Shown: positions 45,382 through 54,570 of the stretch, piece by piece
Layout of the letters: every line of letters begins with the position of its first letter
How positions within the stretch are numbered: the stretch's first letter is position 1
Assembly: GCA_029054245.1 (NCBI GenBank)
Contig: JAIDFQ010000071.1
Span: 49,038-113,037 of the forward strand
DNA length: 64,000 nucleotides
Direction of reading: 5' to 3'
Source: Lachnospiraceae bacterium
Lineage (GTDB): Bacteria > Bacillota > Clostridia > Lachnospirales > Lachnospiraceae
The notes under the pieces: model-generated
Databases searched by the model: none
What the model saw: the letters and a program-made list of their open reading frames with translations, nothing else
Told to the model about the DNA's origin: nothing
Translations under genes and position numbers: made by a program

Positions 45382-47085
45382 TTATTCCACCAAAGTCAGA
45401 TAACTGCTGACAGCATAAACCGTCTGTCCGTTGTAATCAAGCTGTGACCATCCATTGTCGCCAACAGCGGTTCTGGTAAGCACCTCACCGTTATGCAAAA
45501 GCCCCACCACAGTGTCTGGGTTCGACGTGCTCGGCTCTGTCCTTAAGTTGGTCTCCATCTTAGCCGTCACCGACTCACTTACAGGCGTATAAACCGGTCC
45601 CTGGGGCGGCGCCTGCTGTCCGGTATCTTCCATATTCGTAGTAAGATAACTGGAAACCGCATACAGCGTCTGCCCATTATAGATGACTCTTGACCAGCCG
45701 TTATGCCCAATGCCTGTCCTGGTCGCCGTATCACCATGCACCAGCCTGCCCACAATGGAAGCATCATTTAAGGTACTTGGCTCAGAGCGCAGATTGGTCT
45801 CCTGCTTCGCCGTCACCGTCTCATTGACCTCTGTAAAAATAATCCCTACCTCAGGATTTGCCTCCACCACCTCTGCCGGTGTTTCATCCTTTGCTTCCGC
45901 TTCCTTTGTATAGCCAAAATAAGCAAGGTTGACATCCGTCTTCTTTGCTATGCCTGCCACCGTCCCTTGACTGGTGTACTGCCACATCGCATGGGTTCCC
46001 GTATAGCTGGATGCGCCTGTCGCAGGATATGGCTGCTCAGGATACTGTGCCACCCATATTTTGTACTTGCCGGCAAGTGTCTGGGTATCCCACTTGGCGC
46101 TGCCCTCAAGCTCCCCTTTTGCGGCATAGAACATGGGCGTATAGCCTGCCGCCTGAATCTCATCCAGAAAAGCGCATGCAAGACTCGTTCTTGTCCCCGC
46201 ATCCAGCCCGTATTGCCTGCTGTCCGGCGATTCAAAGTCTTCGCAGTTATAAGCTACCGGATAGGTGATCTTATACTTTGCAATAATATCCTTTGTAAAT
46301 GCTGCTTCCTGCCTTGCCTCCTCCTGTGTGACCGCGGAAGAGAAAAAGTATGCCCCAAGCTTGATTCCTGCTGCCTGCGCTTCCTGCATATTGTATCTGG
46401 CAGTGGGATCCTCAAATATTTCACCCGTGGACTTTGCCCTGTATCCTACACGGATCATGGCAAACTCCACGCCTGCTTCCTTTACCTTCGCCCAATCGAT
46501 TGTTCCCTGATATTTGGAAACATCAATTCCCATGGTAATGCTGCCAGTTTCATCCTTGCTGATGGCAGATACCGTAACCTCCGCACCGTTTGCTTCTGTT
46601 CCCGCAGCGCCGTCTGCCTGGGGATCTTGGGCGTCATCCAGCGCCCCCACCGAAATCTCTTCCTGCACCTTTGGACCGGCAGATGCGTCAGGCTCTATTT
46701 TAGCATTGCTGTCTTCTTTCGCCTGCCCATCATCAGCCATTTCTTCCTGCACCAAAGAAGTATCCGTCTCTTCCTCACCACTTGGCTGCTGCTCCACACT
46801 TTCAAGATTCATCTGTGCCTGCACTGCTTCCCTCTCTTCTTTGCTTTTTAGGAAAAAAACAGCAAAAACAACAATCAATACCACAGCAACACACACACCG
46901 CCTGCTGCCAAAAAAAGCATGGCCTTTTTATCACCACTTGCCGAAAATTCCTCTTCCCACTCAATATCCTCTTCAAAATCATCTTCGTCTTCTTCAAAAT
47001 CTACATTTTCTTCCTTATCCAAATCAAATTCAATTAAGTCAGATTCTTTCTGATGATGTTGTTTCTTTTTAAAGTTTTTTTTCAT
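45382..47085 (-). CDS. Membrane-anchored GH25 lysozyme with two SH3 domains
   Basis: Predicted peptidoglycan N-acetylmuramidase. The 567-residue protein has a cytoplasmic tail of about 54 residues that is very acidic (DFEEDEDDFEEDIEWEEEF), a membrane helix (55-79), an extracellular acidic linker (about 85-180), the GH25 domain (about 182-385) with Asp188 in MGIDVSKYQG and the acidic catalytic site around Glu282 in YNCEDFE, then two bacterial SH3 repeats (about 425-485 and 505-567), which share the motif ETNLR(S/T)EPST. It is a type II membrane protein rather than a secreted enzyme. It heads an operon with the unknown and GGDEF-like genes. Confidence 0.92.
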   Translation of the reverse strand: MKKNFKKKQHHQKESDLIEFDLDKEENVDFEEDEDDFEEDIEWEEEFSASGDKKAMLFLAAGGVCVAVVLIVVFAVFFLKSKEEREAVQAQMNLESVEQQPSGEEETDTSLVQEEMADDGQAKEDSNAKIEPDASAGPKVQEEISVGALDDAQDPQADGAAGTEANGAEVTVSAISKDETGSITMGIDVSKYQGTIDWAKVKEAGVEFAMIRVGYRAKSTGEIFEDPTARYNMQEAQAAGIKLGAYFFSSAVTQEEARQEAAFTKDIIAKYKITYPVAYNCEDFESPDSRQYGLDAGTRTSLACAFLDEIQAAGYTPMFYAAKGELEGSAKWDTQTLAGKYKIWVAQYPEQPYPATGASSYTGTHAMWQYTSQGTVAGIAKKTDVNLAYFGYTKEAEAKDETPAEVVEANPEVGIIFTEVNETVTAKQETNLRSEPSTLNDASIVGRLVHGDTATRTGIGHNGWSRVIYNGQTLYAVSSYLTTNMEDTGQQAPPQGPVYTPVSESVTAKMETNLRTEPSTSNPDTVVGLLHNGEVLTRTAVGDNGWSQLDYNGQTVYAVSSYLTLVE

Positions 47086-47142
47086 TGCTTTATTCCTTAT
47101 TCTTGTATATTCTGTACTTCGCGTATCACTCCGTGCCTCAAA

Positions 47143-47171
47143 TTGACAGCATGCGCGCTAACCAGTATAAT
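47143..47171 (+). promoter_or_regulatory. Consensus sigma-A promoter of the NSS transporter gene
   Basis: TTGACA (47143-47148), 17-bp spacer and TATAAT (47166-47171): a full match to the housekeeping consensus, about 75 bp before the ATG at 47247. Confidence 0.85.
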
Positions 47172-47246
47172 AACAACGGATGCCTCGCTTCGTGAGTTAT
47201 CCTTATGCTAATAAAATCATTATAACATCTACGAGGGAGAAAACAA

Positions 47247-48737
47247 ATGAAATCGAGAGAAAAATTTGGCAGCCGCCTTGGATTTATACTGGTATCCGCC
47301 GGCTGTGCAGTGGGTATTGGAAATGTATGGAAGTTTCCCTATATGGCAGGGAGATTCGGAGGCGCCACCTTTATCATCATCTATCTGATTTTTCTGATTC
47401 TTATGGGTTGGCCCATCATGGTATGTGAATTTTCGGTAGGACGAGGCAGTCAGAAAAGCTGTGCCACATCCTTCAAGGTTTTAGAGCCGGAAGGTACCAA
47501 GTGGCATCATTACGGCTGGTTCGGAATGGCAGGCAATTACCTGTTGATGATGTTCTATACCATGGTTGCCGGCTGGATGATGTATTACTGCTTCCGCTGC
47601 GCAAAAGGAGATTTTAATTCTTCTTCCATGGACGCTAAGGTTATCGTGAATCGTTTTAATGAAATGCTCTCTTCGCCCGGAATCCTTACTTTCTGGATGA
47701 TCCTTACGGTTCTCCTTGCTTTTGGCGTATGTTCTTTCGGCGTGCAAAAAGGCGTGGAACGAATCACAAAAATCATGATGATTGCACTTCTTGCCCTCAT
47801 CGTAGTTCTTGCTGTTCATTCCGTACGTCTTCCCGGTGCCATAGAAGGTGTGAAGTTTTACTTAATACCTGATTTCCAAAAGATGAAAGAAGCGGGAATC
47901 GGAAATATCATATTCGGCGCAATGTCACAGGCATTCTTTACATTAAGCCTCGGCATCGGCGCAATGGCAATCTTTGGAAGTTACCTGGACAAAAACCGTT
48001 CTCTTGCAGGCGAAGCTGCCAGTATCGGAATATTAGACACCTTCGTGGCTTTAATGGCTGGCATGATTATTATCCCTGCCTGCTTTTCATTTGGCATAGA
48101 GCCTGATGCAGGCCCATCACTGATTTTTATTACCCTTCCTCAAATTTTTAACCAGATGACCGGCGGAAGGATATGGGGCACTTTATTTTTCCTGTTCCTG
48201 TCATTTGCAGCACTATCCACTGTTATCGCTGTATTTGAAAATATTATTTCCTTTGCCATCGATCTGTTCGGAATCTCCCGTTCCAAGGCAGTACTCATCA
48301 ATATCCTTCTGGTTATCCTCCTATCCATGCCGGCAGTGCTCGGGTTTAACGTACTTTCTGGCATCCAGCCGTTAGGCGCTGGAACTGGTATCATGGATTT
48401 GGAAGACTTTCTGGTTTCAAACAACCTGCTTCCCTTAGGCTCCCTTGTGTATCTGATGTTCTGTACACAAAAGCGGGGATGGGGATGGGATCATTTTATT
48501 GAGGAAGCCAACTCCGGCAACGGAAAAAAATTCCCACTGTTCGTGCAAGGATATATGACCTATGGAATTCCTGTTCTCATTGTGGTGATTTATCTGAAAG
48601 GATACTGGGATATGTTTGCCCCACAGGCAACAGCGACAAATAATCCCCTGCTGCTGGTGGGCTGGATGTTTGTTGCACTCGCATTTCTCGCCTTGATCGG
48701 CTGGTTCGCTTTCGGCGGAAAGCACAAGAACAAATAA
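47247..48737 (+). CDS. Sodium-dependent (NSS/SNF-family) transporter
   Basis: Sodium symporter of the neurotransmitter/amino-acid family in the membrane, 496 residues with about 11-12 helices. The first helix carries the sodium/substrate site GCAVGIGNVWKFPYMAGRFGG, and GAMSQAFFTLSLGIGAMAIFGSYL corresponds to helix six. The substrate is likely a hydrophobic or aromatic amino acid, but sequence alone cannot say. GAGGGAG precedes the ATG. It stands alone on the plus strand with its own strong promoter and terminator. Confidence 0.93.
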   Translation: MKSREKFGSRLGFILVSAGCAVGIGNVWKFPYMAGRFGGATFIIIYLIFLILMGWPIMVCEFSVGRGSQKSCATSFKVLEPEGTKWHHYGWFGMAGNYLLMMFYTMVAGWMMYYCFRCAKGDFNSSSMDAKVIVNRFNEMLSSPGILTFWMILTVLLAFGVCSFGVQKGVERITKIMMIALLALIVVLAVHSVRLPGAIEGVKFYLIPDFQKMKEAGIGNIIFGAMSQAFFTLSLGIGAMAIFGSYLDKNRSLAGEAASIGILDTFVALMAGMIIIPACFSFGIEPDAGPSLIFITLPQIFNQMTGGRIWGTLFFLFLSFAALSTVIAVFENIISFAIDLFGISRSKAVLINILLVILLSMPAVLGFNVLSGIQPLGAGTGIMDLEDFLVSNNLLPLGSLVYLMFCTQKRGWGWDHFIEEANSGNGKKFPLFVQGYMTYGIPVLIVVIYLKGYWDMFAPQATATNNPLLLVGWMFVALAFLALIGWFAFGGKHKNK

Positions 48738-48739
48738 TC

Positions 48740-48785
48740 AAAAACCCCACCGCTTGCGGTGGTGTTCGCTTGCGGTGGGGTTTTT
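48740..48785. terminator. Bidirectional terminator between NSS and DUF362 genes
   Basis: A 14-bp perfect stem (48740-48753 with 48772-48785, AAAAACCCCACCGC type) ends in A-runs and T-runs on both sides, serving the two convergent genes. The loop repeats CGCTTGCGGTGG directly. Confidence 0.92.
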
Positions 48786-48846
48786 GGTTCCTGCGGCATT
48801 CGCCAAATGCCTGTTTCTCAGCCGCCTATTTCATTGCCGGCGGAAA

Positions 48847-49713
48847 TCAATCTACTTCAACCAGTTCATATTCACGGGTACCGAATCCCAATTCGGCAGC
48901 AGCCTCAACTGTATGCACGCCGTTTCGAGATTCAATGCGTTCAAGCAAATGATCCCGTCCAGGATCATCTGCTGCATAAACCAAATCCAGACAAGCCTGA
49001 TCAATGGCAATAGGATCATCCGAAATCAAAATACCAATATCTTTCATGCAGGGATCTTCTGCAACTGCACAGCAGTCACAATCAACCGACATATTTTTCA
49101 TGACATTGATATAAACAGCATTGCCGCGGAAATACGCCACCACTGAGGAAGCTGCATCCGCCATGGATTCAAGGAAGGAATCATGGTCGGATGTCCAGAA
49201 TGCCTCTGTATCGCCTACGCCGTGAATATATGCCTTTCCAAAGGAGGATGCCACGCCGATTGAAAGCTGTTTAATGGCACCGCCAAAACCGCCCATGGGA
49301 TGCCCCTTAAAGTGAGACAGCACCAGCATGGAATCATATTTTTCAATGTTCTTTCCTACAAAATTTTTCTGGATCTTTTTGCCATTTGGAATCGCAAGTT
49401 CCTTATCCGGTCCTTCCGCATCCAACAGATCAACATCAAAATACTTGCTCCACCCGTGCTCCTCCATCGTCTTTAAATGTTTCTCCGTAGTATCGCGAGT
49501 CCCTTCGTAAGCTGTATTGCACTCCACCACTGTCCCGCCTATATGGTCAATGACAGGCTTCCAGAAATCTGGTTTCAAAAAGTTCTGGTTACCCGTTTCA
49601 CCGGAATGCAGTTTAATTGCTACTTTGCCTGGAAGCTGTTTTCCTAATATCTGGTAGAGCTCCAGCACTTTTTCTGGTGTAATGGTTCTGGAAAAATAAA
49701 CTTTCGCTTTCAT
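48847..49713 (-). CDS. DUF362-domain protein
   Basis: A 288-residue protein that is nearly all DUF362: VAIKLHSGETGNQNFLKP, VVECNTAYEGTRDTT, HFKGHPMGGFGGAIKQLSIGVAS and a cysteine group DCDCC followed by DPC. Many relatives carry a 4Fe-4S ferredoxin domain with DUF362; here no CxxCxxC ferredoxin motif is seen, only the DCDCC group. Function unknown; the family is suspected to bind an iron-sulfur cluster. AGGAGG lies 6 nt before the ATG. Confidence 0.88.
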   Translation of the reverse strand: MKAKVYFSRTITPEKVLELYQILGKQLPGKVAIKLHSGETGNQNFLKPDFWKPVIDHIGGTVVECNTAYEGTRDTTEKHLKTMEEHGWSKYFDVDLLDAEGPDKELAIPNGKKIQKNFVGKNIEKYDSMLVLSHFKGHPMGGFGGAIKQLSIGVASSFGKAYIHGVGDTEAFWTSDHDSFLESMADAASSVVAYFRGNAVYINVMKNMSVDCDCCAVAEDPCMKDIGILISDDPIAIDQACLDLVYAADDPGRDHLLERIESRNGVHTVEAAAELGFGTREYELVEVD

Positions 49714-49863
49714 TTCGATCCTCCTGTCGTGTTTTCATAGTTTAAATATACCATCAAGTGTCTGTCTATGTATACTCTTTTTCTTGTTTTTCCTATTTTT
49801 CAAATACCGGAACCTTTCGTTATTGTTCACTGGTTGGGCAAAGGAGGGGAAAACAACCACCAT

Positions 49864-50418
49864 TTATGTCACCGACAGGGAATCATTCCGTTTTTGTATC
49901 TGATTCACTAACCATTCTCCCAAGCAGCTGCAGATGATGCCTGTCACTGCCCCCGCCAGGACATCTGTAGGATAATGTACACCCACGTACAGACGGGAAA
50001 ATGAGATAAGGATAGCAAGAATCAATATTGGTATGCCAAATTTCTTCGGCAGTTTCCGGTATAAGATGCAGGCACTGGCGAAGGAACTTGCTGCATGACC
50101 GGATGGAAATGAAAATTCTGATGGTTTCTTTATGATGGGAATCAACCCTTCTATCGCATTGTAGGGTCTGACACGCGCCACCAGATTCTTAAGCACGATG
50201 TTGTTGATCAACAGGGAAAAAAGCAGGGCGCTGGCACTCATCCATCCTATTTTCCTTGTCCTTTCTGGAATCAGCAGAAGAATAGTCAGAATAATCCATA
50301 AAATGCCTGCATTTCCCAACGTTGTAATCAGCTTCATAATGGGGTCTAAAATAACATTCCGCACCGATTCCTGAAGGAACATTAAAATCGCGCCGTCCAT
50401 ATGTATAATTGTTTCCAT
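49864..50418 (-). CDS. PAP2-family membrane phosphatase
   Basis: Predicted undecaprenyl-pyrophosphate or lipid phosphatase in the membrane, 184 residues with five to six helices. The three acid-phosphatase motifs are present: KNLVARVRP, PSGHAASS and SRLYVGVHYPTD, with the catalytic His in the last. It could recycle the cell-wall lipid carrier (BcrC-like), but the sequence does not fix the substrate. Confidence 0.92.
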   Translation of the reverse strand: METIIHMDGAILMFLQESVRNVILDPIMKLITTLGNAGILWIILTILLLIPERTRKIGWMSASALLFSLLINNIVLKNLVARVRPYNAIEGLIPIIKKPSEFSFPSGHAASSFASACILYRKLPKKFGIPILILAILISFSRLYVGVHYPTDVLAGAVTGIICSCLGEWLVNQIQKRNDSLSVT

Positions 50419-50459
50419 TGTGCCTCCTGTAAAATTGTCATTTGTATAAATTTATGCTA

Positions 50460-50678
50460 TTATCCTTCCTCATTGTCATCTTCCAGCATTTCAATTAATC
50501 CATTCAATAAATTTTGTGCAGTCACTTTTCCCATAACCAGATTAACCACTTCTTCAACTCTTACATTATTTGTTATTCCATCTTCTCCAATTTCTGGAAT
50601 CTGTTGGACAAAGCTGATAACGAGTTCTTCCTTTTCCTGATTCATGGCACATGAAAATCCATTTGTAAACTGTAACAT
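50460..50678 (-). CDS. Small acidic protein in the HigBA-like operon
   Basis: A 72-residue acidic protein I do not recognise (about 14 Glu/Asp, ending MLEDDNEEG). AGGGAGG lies 7 nt before the ATG, and the gene starts 13 bp after the stop of the HTH gene on the same strand, so it is the third cistron of that operon. It could be an accessory to the toxin-antitoxin pair or a passenger. Confidence 0.65.
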   Translation of the reverse strand: MLQFTNGFSCAMNQEKEELVISFVQQIPEIGEDGITNNVRVEEVVNLVMGKVTAQNLLNGLIEMLEDDNEEG

Positions 50679-50691
50679 AACTCTACCTCCC

Positions 50692-51165
50692 TCACATTTC
50701 TAACCGGTCTTCAAAACTATAAAACTTGCAATTACTCTTATTTTCTATCATTTTGCTTTTTGATTTATATTCATTTACTTTAGAAGTCTTTCCAATAAAT
50801 TTCTTCCGTTCAGATACTACATATGAAATATCCGAAATTTGAATAGATTTTACTTGAAAGTCTTTCCTTACTGCGTCCAAGTTTACTTTTAATTCCATAT
50901 CTAGCTTTTCTGCAATTTCTGCAAGTGATTTTATGGAAAAGTTGTAATCTCCGCCTTCCCATTTTGATACCATCCCCTGACTGACGCCCACATAAACAGC
51001 AAATTCTTTTTGCGTCATATTCAATTCTACTCTTTTTCTTACGATTGAAGCTGAAATGCTTCCCAAAATCTTAGAAGCATTAATATCTGATACCGCTATA
51101 TCATTTTCAAATAACTCCAACAAATCGCTCAATCCAAAAGAATAAGAATTAAATTTATTACTCAC
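50692..51165 (-). CDS. HTH antitoxin-like regulator (HigA-type)
   Basis: A 157-residue protein with an XRE helix-turn-helix at about 43-100 (RVELNMTQKEFAVYVGVSQG, then KWEGGDYNFSIKSLAEIAEKL) and a C-terminal basic stretch. The GTG at 51165 has AGAGGTG about 5 nt before it and is preferred to the GTG at 51192. It follows a RelE/HigB-like gene, the toxin-first order typical of higBA, and would autorepress the operon and neutralise the toxin. Confidence 0.78.
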   Translation of the reverse strand: MSNKFNSYSFGLSDLLELFENDIAVSDINASKILGSISASIVRKRVELNMTQKEFAVYVGVSQGMVSKWEGGDYNFSIKSLAEIAEKLDMELKVNLDAVRKDFQVKSIQISDISYVVSERKKFIGKTSKVNEYKSKSKMIENKSNCKFYSFEDRLEM

Positions 51166-51197
51166 GTCAACACCTCTTGCTTTACATTTCACTATAT

Positions 51198-51515
51198 CTA
51201 TTTGCCAATACCTTTTTCATCCAAAGTCATAAGTAATCGAAAATTAAAGTTTTTACCTGATAAATGCAGAGAATAATACTCCCCTTCTAAATATTTAATT
51301 ATCTCATTTCCATCTGCTGTATATACCTGATTTTTCAACATTTTGACAAAATTCAGCTGTTTGATAAGCAATGAAAAAATTTCTTTCTCGCTTCCACTTG
51401 CATTATGCAATAACTCCTTAAACTCCTTCATAAAGGCGGGATGGAAACGAAAGCCTTGCTGTAAATATTCTTCTAAGTTCTTTGCTAAAACATTTAAAGC
51501 ATCTTTTTTATTCAT
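51198..51515 (-). CDS. HigB/RelE-superfamily toxin-like protein
   Basis: A 105-residue protein with the N-terminal helical hairpin and C-terminal beta strand pattern of RelE/HigB-type toxins: the HPAFMKEFKELL helix, then LNFVKMLKNQVYTADGNEIIKYLEGEYYSLHLSGKNFNFRLLMTLDEKG. The strand with FRLLM and preceding Lys/Arg would form the mRNA-interferase site. First gene of a three-gene operon with the HTH regulator. The assignment rests on pattern and gene order. Confidence 0.68.
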   Translation of the reverse strand: MNKKDALNVLAKNLEEYLQQGFRFHPAFMKEFKELLHNASGSEKEIFSLLIKQLNFVKMLKNQVYTADGNEIIKYLEGEYYSLHLSGKNFNFRLLMTLDEKGIGK

Positions 51516-51779
51516 CTGACGTTTGGTGTTTTCATTATATTACTTATAAGTAATATTTTCAACCACTTTTCCTCCCTCCTTTTCATTCCTGCTTCTTTAT
51601 CATTATTTTAGCAAACTTCTTTTCTGTTAACAATCAAATTATAAATGTTTTTTCACTCGTATCATTCCCGTTTATTAATCAAAAATCATTATAGAACTTT
51701 AATTCCGCTTTAATATTCCATAGACATTTTCTGCCTATCCATGCATAATAATGAAAAACGACAAAGAAAGGCAGCGTTT

Positions 51780-52715
51780 ATGCAAACTTTAAAAAAATCC
51801 ATTCATGAATACATTGAATATTGCCAATTTCGGAAACGTTTAGACGTCAAGACTTTAAAAGCATACCAAATCGACTTAAATCAATACAGGAACTATTGTT
51901 CCCATTCCTCCGACTGTTTTTCAAAGGATATCGTCGATAGGTTCATCACCAGTCTTCATAAGCAGTATAAGCCCAAGACTGTCAAACGAAAAATTGCAAG
52001 CCTGAAAGCTTTTTTTCATTATATGGAATATAAAGAGCTGCTGGAGGAAAATCCTTTTTCCAAACTGGACATCCGCTTCCGGGAGGCAAAGCTCCTGCCG
52101 AAGACAATCCCCTTTCATTCCATCCAAACCTTTCTGTCTACCCTTTATGAACAGAAGGAAAAGGCAAAAACCGAATATCAACGGCACTGCTGCATCAGGG
52201 ATATCGCCGTCATTGAATTATTGTTCGCAACCGGCATGCGGATTTCTGAGCTGTGCTCACTGCGACCTGCAGATATTGATTTAAAGAGTAGCAACGTGCT
52301 GATTTATGGAAAAGGGGCAAAGGAAAGGATTTTGCAGATTGGTAATCCTGACGTCATTTCCGCACTGACGCTATACGAGGAAACCTTCAAAGAGGAAATC
52401 GACCGCTGCGGATACTTTTTTGTGAATAAGCTGCAGCATAAACTATCGGATCAGTCTGTCCGTTTTATGATTAATCACTATGCAAAACTCTCCGGCATGA
52501 AGCAGCATATCACACCCCACATGTTCCGTCACTCCTTTGCCACCCTCCTTTTAGAACAGGACGTAGATATCCGCTATATCCAGAGAATGCTTGGACACAG
52601 TTCCATCAGCACGACTGAAATTTATACCCATGTTTCCAGTGTAAAACAGAAAGATATTTTGTTTCACAAACATCCCCGAAATCTGATGGAAATAAATGGG
52701 GAACCGCAGGGTTAA
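51780..52715 (+). CDS. Solitary XerC/D-type tyrosine recombinase
   Basis: Site-specific recombinase of 311 residues with an N-terminal SAM-like core-binding domain (about 5-95) and a C-terminal catalytic domain in which all six catalytic residues are visible: Arg154 (TGMRISEL), Lys178 (YGKGAKER), His247 and Arg250 (HMFRHSFAT), His273 (LGHSSIS) and Tyr282 (EIYTHV). AAAGG precedes ATG 51780. No phage, integron or transposon gene lies next to it. It may be a chromosomal Xer paralogue or a phase-variation recombinase; I found no convincing invertible repeat next to it. Confidence 0.9.
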   Translation: MQTLKKSIHEYIEYCQFRKRLDVKTLKAYQIDLNQYRNYCSHSSDCFSKDIVDRFITSLHKQYKPKTVKRKIASLKAFFHYMEYKELLEENPFSKLDIRFREAKLLPKTIPFHSIQTFLSTLYEQKEKAKTEYQRHCCIRDIAVIELLFATGMRISELCSLRPADIDLKSSNVLIYGKGAKERILQIGNPDVISALTLYEETFKEEIDRCGYFFVNKLQHKLSDQSVRFMINHYAKLSGMKQHITPHMFRHSFATLLLEQDVDIRYIQRMLGHSSISTTEIYTHVSSVKQKDILFHKHPRNLMEINGEPQG

Positions 52716-52751
52716 CAATATTCGCTTAAGGACTTTATCATATATCCTGCA

Positions 52752-54506
52752 CTATAATTGACTGAAAGAATATTTGTTGGCATATGCCCTGAATTTTTGC
52801 CGAAAGCCCTCACTGTCATTTCTTATACTGCGAAGTGATTCGTGGATATTCATATTATAACGTGTCATATCAATAACACAGCCGGCAATATTGGAACAGT
52901 GATCGGATGTACGCTCTAAATTAGTAAGCAAGTCTGACCATACAAAACCTACGTCAATGGAACAGGCTCCCTTCTGTAAACGTAGGATGTGACGTGTACG
53001 CAGCTGCTCTTTCATCTGATCAATCACCTGTTCCAGCGGCTCTACCATAGATGCCGCTTTCGGATCATTTAACAAAAAAGCGGTGAGTGTCAAATCTAGA
53101 ATTTCACTTATCGCCATAGCAAGGATTTGAAGTTCCGACACCGCAGCGGGTGTGAACGCCAGTCCTTTTTTCTTCAATTCTTCTGCGGACTCTAAAATAT
53201 TCACTGCGTGATCAGAAATTCTTTCAAAATCTCCGATTATCTTCAAAAGCTTCGCAGCTTCCGCACTGTCAGATTCACTGATTTGTTTTGCACTCAATTT
53301 TACCAGGTAAGTTCCCAAAATATCCTCATAATAATCTGTCTTTTCTTCTTTTTCCCGGATGGATGCCGCAAGTTCTGGCGCATCATTATGCTGCAAATAA
53401 ATCACGCTTTCTTTTAATGCGCTCACGGCAGTCTGTGCCATCTCAGCCGCCACCTTACGGCAGCGTTCCAGGGCAATCGGAGGAGTGGTAAGTAAACGCT
53501 CATCCAATTCCGATTGCATTTCCGGCTGCTTCGCGTCCGGCACAAGCCACTTTACCAGCTTTTCAAAAACGCCAGACACAGGCAGCATTAGAATCGTACA
53601 TAAAATATTAAAAATGGTGTGCGCCACGGCAATGCCAAACAAAGAAGCAGGTTCATTTAAAAACGAAGGATTGAAAATGACCTTTATCAGACAAAAGACC
53701 GTAATCCAGACTGCTGTTCCAATTACATTGAACGCCAAATGCAACATGGCAGCACGCTTCGCGTTTTTATTTGCCCCCACCGATGAAATCATGGCAGTTA
53801 CGCAAGTGCCAATATTTTGTCCCATAATAATAGGGATCGCCGCACCGTACGAAATCTGCCCCGTAACAGCCAATGCCTGTAAAATACCGACAGAAGCAGA
53901 ACTCGACTGAATAATAGCTGTAAGAATCGTACCTGCCAGTACGCCAAGAACTGGATTTTGAAACATGAGAAAAAGATTCTGGAACCCTGGAACACTGCGG
54001 AGCCCAGAAACAGCGCCTGACATTGCTTCCATACCGAACATCAGCGTAGCAAACCCCAGTAAAATCATACCGATGTCTTTTTTCCTGCTATTATTGCAGA
54101 ACATATAGAAAATGATACCGACCATAGCCAGAACCGGCGCAAAGGAGGACGGCTTTAAAAGGTTTACAAACACATTGCTGCTGTCAATTCCTGCAAGGCT
54201 TAGAACCCATGCCGTCACTGTCGTACCAATATTCGCTCCCATGATAACATTAATCGCCTGTTTTAATGTCATGAGACCGGAATTTACAAAGCCTACGACC
54301 ATGACCGTTGTCGCCGAAGAGCTTTGAATCACTGCCGTGATCCCCATCCCGGTTAAAAGACCTGCTGCTTTGTTTGTAGTAAGTTTGCCAAGCAGCGACC
54401 GGAGATTGCCCCCTGCCCGGCGCTCTAAAGCCTGCCCCATGATGTTCATGCCAAACAGGAACATACTTAAGCCTCCGACTAGTGTAAGTACATTAAAAAT
54501 GTCCAT
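52752..54506 (-). CDS. Na/Pi-cotransporter with C-terminal PhoU domain
   Basis: Sodium-phosphate symporter of 584 residues. It has two inverted transport repeats with the QSSSATT and QSSSAS motifs in the first 310 residues and a helical PhoU-like domain (about 345-560) that usually represses Pho signalling or gates transport. The ATG at 54506 is preferred over 54515, since GGGG lies only 1 nt from the first ATG. It sits just downstream of a PhoR/PhoB-like pair, which fits phosphate control. Confidence 0.93.
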   Translation of the reverse strand: MDIFNVLTLVGGLSMFLFGMNIMGQALERRAGGNLRSLLGKLTTNKAAGLLTGMGITAVIQSSSATTVMVVGFVNSGLMTLKQAINVIMGANIGTTVTAWVLSLAGIDSSNVFVNLLKPSSFAPVLAMVGIIFYMFCNNSRKKDIGMILLGFATLMFGMEAMSGAVSGLRSVPGFQNLFLMFQNPVLGVLAGTILTAIIQSSSASVGILQALAVTGQISYGAAIPIIMGQNIGTCVTAMISSVGANKNAKRAAMLHLAFNVIGTAVWITVFCLIKVIFNPSFLNEPASLFGIAVAHTIFNILCTILMLPVSGVFEKLVKWLVPDAKQPEMQSELDERLLTTPPIALERCRKVAAEMAQTAVSALKESVIYLQHNDAPELAASIREKEEKTDYYEDILGTYLVKLSAKQISESDSAEAAKLLKIIGDFERISDHAVNILESAEELKKKGLAFTPAAVSELQILAMAISEILDLTLTAFLLNDPKAASMVEPLEQVIDQMKEQLRTRHILRLQKGACSIDVGFVWSDLLTNLERTSDHCSNIAGCVIDMTRYNMNIHESLRSIRNDSEGFRQKFRAYANKYSFSQL

Positions 54507-54570
54507 AAATCGCATACCCCTTTTATGATTTTATGGAATACATTTTATCTCATGTACATCAAATCCGTTA

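Noticed and set aside
45945..47072. Long plus-strand open frames opposite the GH25 lysozyme
   Set aside because: Shadow frames of a well-supported minus-strand gene with clear domains; no ribosome binding sites or domains of their own.
51516..51779. Invertible promoter or att site beside the tyrosine recombinase
   Set aside because: I looked for inverted repeats in the flanks (51516-51779 and 52716-52751) and saw only short AT-rich matches such as AATATTC/GAATATT that are expected by chance.
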